Source: Alloalcanivorax marinus (GTDB lineage: Bacteria > Pseudomonadota > Gammaproteobacteria > Pseudomonadales > Alcanivoracaceae). Taken from it: a stretch of DNA of 64,000 nt. The stretch covers positions 32,182-96,181 of the forward strand of contig NZ_JADDOL010000016.1 of assembly GCF_016906305.1 (NCBI RefSeq), written 5' to 3'. The position numbers and the translations under genes are program-made. The notes beneath the pieces were generated by a model. That model did no database searches and had not been told where the DNA came from. It saw only the letters and a list, made by a program, of their open reading frames with translations. Positions 62,642 through 64,000 of the stretch are shown here, one piece after another. Position 1 is the first letter of the stretch, and each line of letters opens with the position of its first letter.

Positions 62642-63532
62642 TCAGTGATTGATAAAGGCCAGGTATTCGTCGCAGGTGCGTTCCGGCTGGGCCACGCCGT
62701 TAACGGACACCACGATGTGGTCCTCGCCATTGAAGGTGGCGCTGGTGTAGCTGCCGTCGGCGGCGGTGAGCGTCAACGTGCCGGACACCGCGCAGGACGA
62801 ACCGGACGGACGGCGCAGGCCGTCGCTGCCGGTGTCCACGGTCAGGTAGCGGTCGCTGTCCGGCAGACTGATGCCGCCGTTCATGATCTGGATGATGTCG
62901 GTGCCGCTCACCGAGCTCTGGACCTGGAAGTCCTGGAAGGACAACTCCACGATTTTGTCGCTGGAAAGAAGTGCCTGGAATTTGTAGCGCCCGTTGGCCA
63001 AATAGCTCGGTGGCGATGAGATGGGACCGGGAAAATCAATGGTGCCGTCGAATTCGACAATTTGGTGAACATTGCCAAAGGAAAGCTCTTCAGAGAATTC
63101 TTCCATGGAGAGCTTTACCAAATTCCCAGCATCATCGTATCCGTAGTTCACTACGCCGGTGTTAAGCGAGTAGGCGCCCGGGCCATAACTGAGTTTGCAA
63201 TCGTTGTAGGCCGTGCTGACAGCTCGATCATTGCTATCGGTTTGCACCAGCATGTCGCCGCTGCCCTCGTCGTTGCCGAAATGGCACGAGCCGGTAAAGG
63301 CTTGATCAGCAAGCTGAGGCCAATAGTTAATGATCTTTGGCGCGGCGAAATAGCTTTCGGTGGATTGGTTAAGCGCCACCGGGGCGCTAGTTTCGGTAAC
63401 GGTGGGTTCGCCCGGTTCCGGATCCGGGCGGTAGTTGTCCTCTTCACAGGCGGTGAGCAATACGGACGCGCACAGCACGACGGGCACGCCCCAGCGGATC
63501 GCCGGAGCGCGGCGGTAAGAATAAAGTCTCAT
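62642..63532 (-). CDS. Lipoprotein, paralogue 2 of a tandem pair
   Basis: The 296-residue lipoprotein has lipobox LTAC and mature N-terminus CEEDNYRPDPEPGEP. The body is beta-rich (YFAAPKIINYWPQL, DSNDRAVSTAYNDCKLSYGPG, LVKLSMEEFSEELSFGN, YKFQALLSSDKIVELSFQDF). It shares with its neighbour the N-terminal sequence, a GQG/GSG-type early Cys and the C-terminal GVxxxxxTCDEY block. The region around 62.9-63.5 kb is richer in A/T than typical for the window. Start 63532 follows an AT-rich upstream region with palindromes. Family and function unknown. Confidence 0.7.
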   Translation of the reverse strand: MRLYSYRRAPAIRWGVPVVLCASVLLTACEEDNYRPDPEPGEPTVTETSAPVALNQSTESYFAAPKIINYWPQLADQAFTGSCHFGNDEGSGDMLVQTDSNDRAVSTAYNDCKLSYGPGAYSLNTGVVNYGYDDAGNLVKLSMEEFSEELSFGNVHQIVEFDGTIDFPGPISSPPSYLANGRYKFQALLSSDKIVELSFQDFQVQSSVSGTDIIQIMNGGISLPDSDRYLTVDTGSDGLRRPSGSSCAVSGTLTLTAADGSYTSATFNGEDHIVVSVNGVAQPERTCDEYLAFINH

Positions 63533-63578
63533 TTTTCCCTATCCCAAGGCAATTTTTTCTTAAATTTAAAGCAATGGA

Positions 63579-63594
63579 GGCAATTAAAATTGCC
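63579..63594. promoter_or_regulatory. Palindrome GGCAATT-AA-AATTGCC
   Basis: Perfect 7-bp arms around AA lie about 47 bp before the start of lipoprotein paralogue 2, in the place of an operator. No regulator identified. Confidence 0.4.
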
Positions 63595-63643
63595 AGGAAG
63601 AGCTTATAGAAGCGGAAAAGCGAAGGGAAAGAAATTTCGAGAG

Positions 63644-63665
63644 AATACACAACAATTTGTGTATT
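63644..63665. promoter_or_regulatory. Palindrome AATACACAA-N4-TTGTGTATT
   Basis: Perfect 9-bp arms with a 4-nt spacer (CAAT) form a 22-bp operator-like site. It lies 112 bp upstream of lipoprotein paralogue 2. Dimeric repressors such as TetR or MarR types use sites like this, but the regulator is unknown. Confidence 0.5.
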
Positions 63666-64000
63666 GAAAGAAGTTGTGAAGTTGATCTTGCTGCGAACCC
63701 CCTAAATCGTGCGAGCGCGTCGACAACAAATGTGCAGCGTGCGTACTTATGTGGCGCTGCGCCCGCACTTTGATCTTATAGCAATTTTTTTTGCTAAAAC
63801 AAGTAGGAAGTAAGGGTCTAAAAGTTAATTTATTCAACAGGTTGGAGGTGGCGTCTGGCACTTTGAGTTTGATCGTGTTGAACTTTTTGCGCTGGGCTGT
63901 AAGTATCATTTGTCTTTCGCTTACCTGAAGCGAGCCATAATTTATAAAGGGTATCCGGATTATCTGGTTGGTATGCGAGAGAGAAAGGTGGCCGACAAAC

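Larger units (their letters stand above)
63533..64000. other. AT-rich non-coding stretch at the window edge
   Basis: This is the only stretch over 300 bp without a gene I can support. GC content falls well below the rest. It contains two strong palindromes (63579-63594, 63644-63665), a T-rich hairpin TAGCAA/TTGCTA at 63779-63796 and no credible reading frame. A start at 63973 (ATGCGAGAGAG) could open a gene that continues outside the window, but only 28 nt are visible. Confidence 0.5.

Noticed and set aside
63604..63909. A 101-residue minus-strand frame in the AT-rich region
   Set aside because: It has no ribosome-binding site, low-complexity composition and runs over the palindrome at 63644; I do not believe it is a gene.

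Overview
The window looks like ordinary chromosome from a GC-rich gammaproteobacterium, about 65-70% GC by eye until the last 0.5 kb. The macromolecular-synthesis cluster (rpsU, yqeY-like, dnaG, rpoD) followed by a CAU-anticodon tRNA, together with tandem acyl-CoA dehydrogenases, a Baeyer-Villiger monooxygenase operon and OMPLA, fits an Alcanivorax-type hydrocarbon-degrading marine bacterium. That assignment is an inference from gene content and protein flavour, not a search result. No prophage, insertion sequence, CRISPR array or rRNA gene was seen.

Layout. 1-9 kb: the 3' end of folE2, a small outer-membrane barrel protein, then a minus-strand block with a zinc-uptake set (His-rich AztD-like propeller lipoprotein, ZnuD-like TonB receptor, small His-rich membrane protein), yidD, and cysS-hisI-thrS. 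9-16 kb: a GAF/HD-GYP phosphodiesterase, an MFS exporter, a GGDEF cyclase, an Arc-like repressor, a LysR regulator, a double-domain QueD-like protein and HinT. 16-24 kb: small enzymes (GNAT, AcpH, SDR, alpha/beta hydrolase, 3D-domain protein), then a coupled operon of Baeyer-Villiger monooxygenase, esterase and SDR, and a LEA14-like lipoprotein. 24-34 kb: NAD salvage (macro domain plus nicotinate phosphoribosyltransferase), a coupled SDR/DUF2256/cryptochrome-DASH operon, and the four-gene ligase-associated repair cluster (exonuclease, ATP-dependent ligase, Lhr-type helicase, PdeM). 34-40 kb: OMPLA, a Trm112-like protein and two paralogous long acyl-CoA dehydrogenases around a YbaN-family protein, with a PsrA-like operator in front of the first. 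40-45 kb: a 1511-residue lipoprotein joining a phosphodiester-glycosidase-like domain to a calcineurin-like phosphatase, preceded by a Pho-box-like element and followed by a small companion lipoprotein. 45-54 kb: a phosphopantetheinyl transferase, an FMN reductase, an SDR coupled to a short acyl-CoA-dehydrogenase-like protein, conserved hypotheticals, gdhA, a Rnk/GreAB-like gene with an attenuator-like leader and an overlapping 25-codon basic ORF, and a PD-(D/E)XK nuclease-like gene beside the tRNA. 54-61.6 kb: rpoD, dnaG, yqeY-like and rpsU divergent from tsaD, then plsY divergent from folB-folK. 61.6-64 kb: two paralogous lipoproteins and an AT-rich non-coding stretch with clear palindromes.

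Many neighbouring genes overlap by 1-17 nt (ATGA, GTGA, TGATG or TTGA junctions), so translational coupling is a recurring organising principle. The least explained items are the Pho-linked giant phosphatase fusion with its companion, the Rnk-like leader and micropeptide locus, the split-site double QueD protein, and the AT-rich palindromic end of the window.
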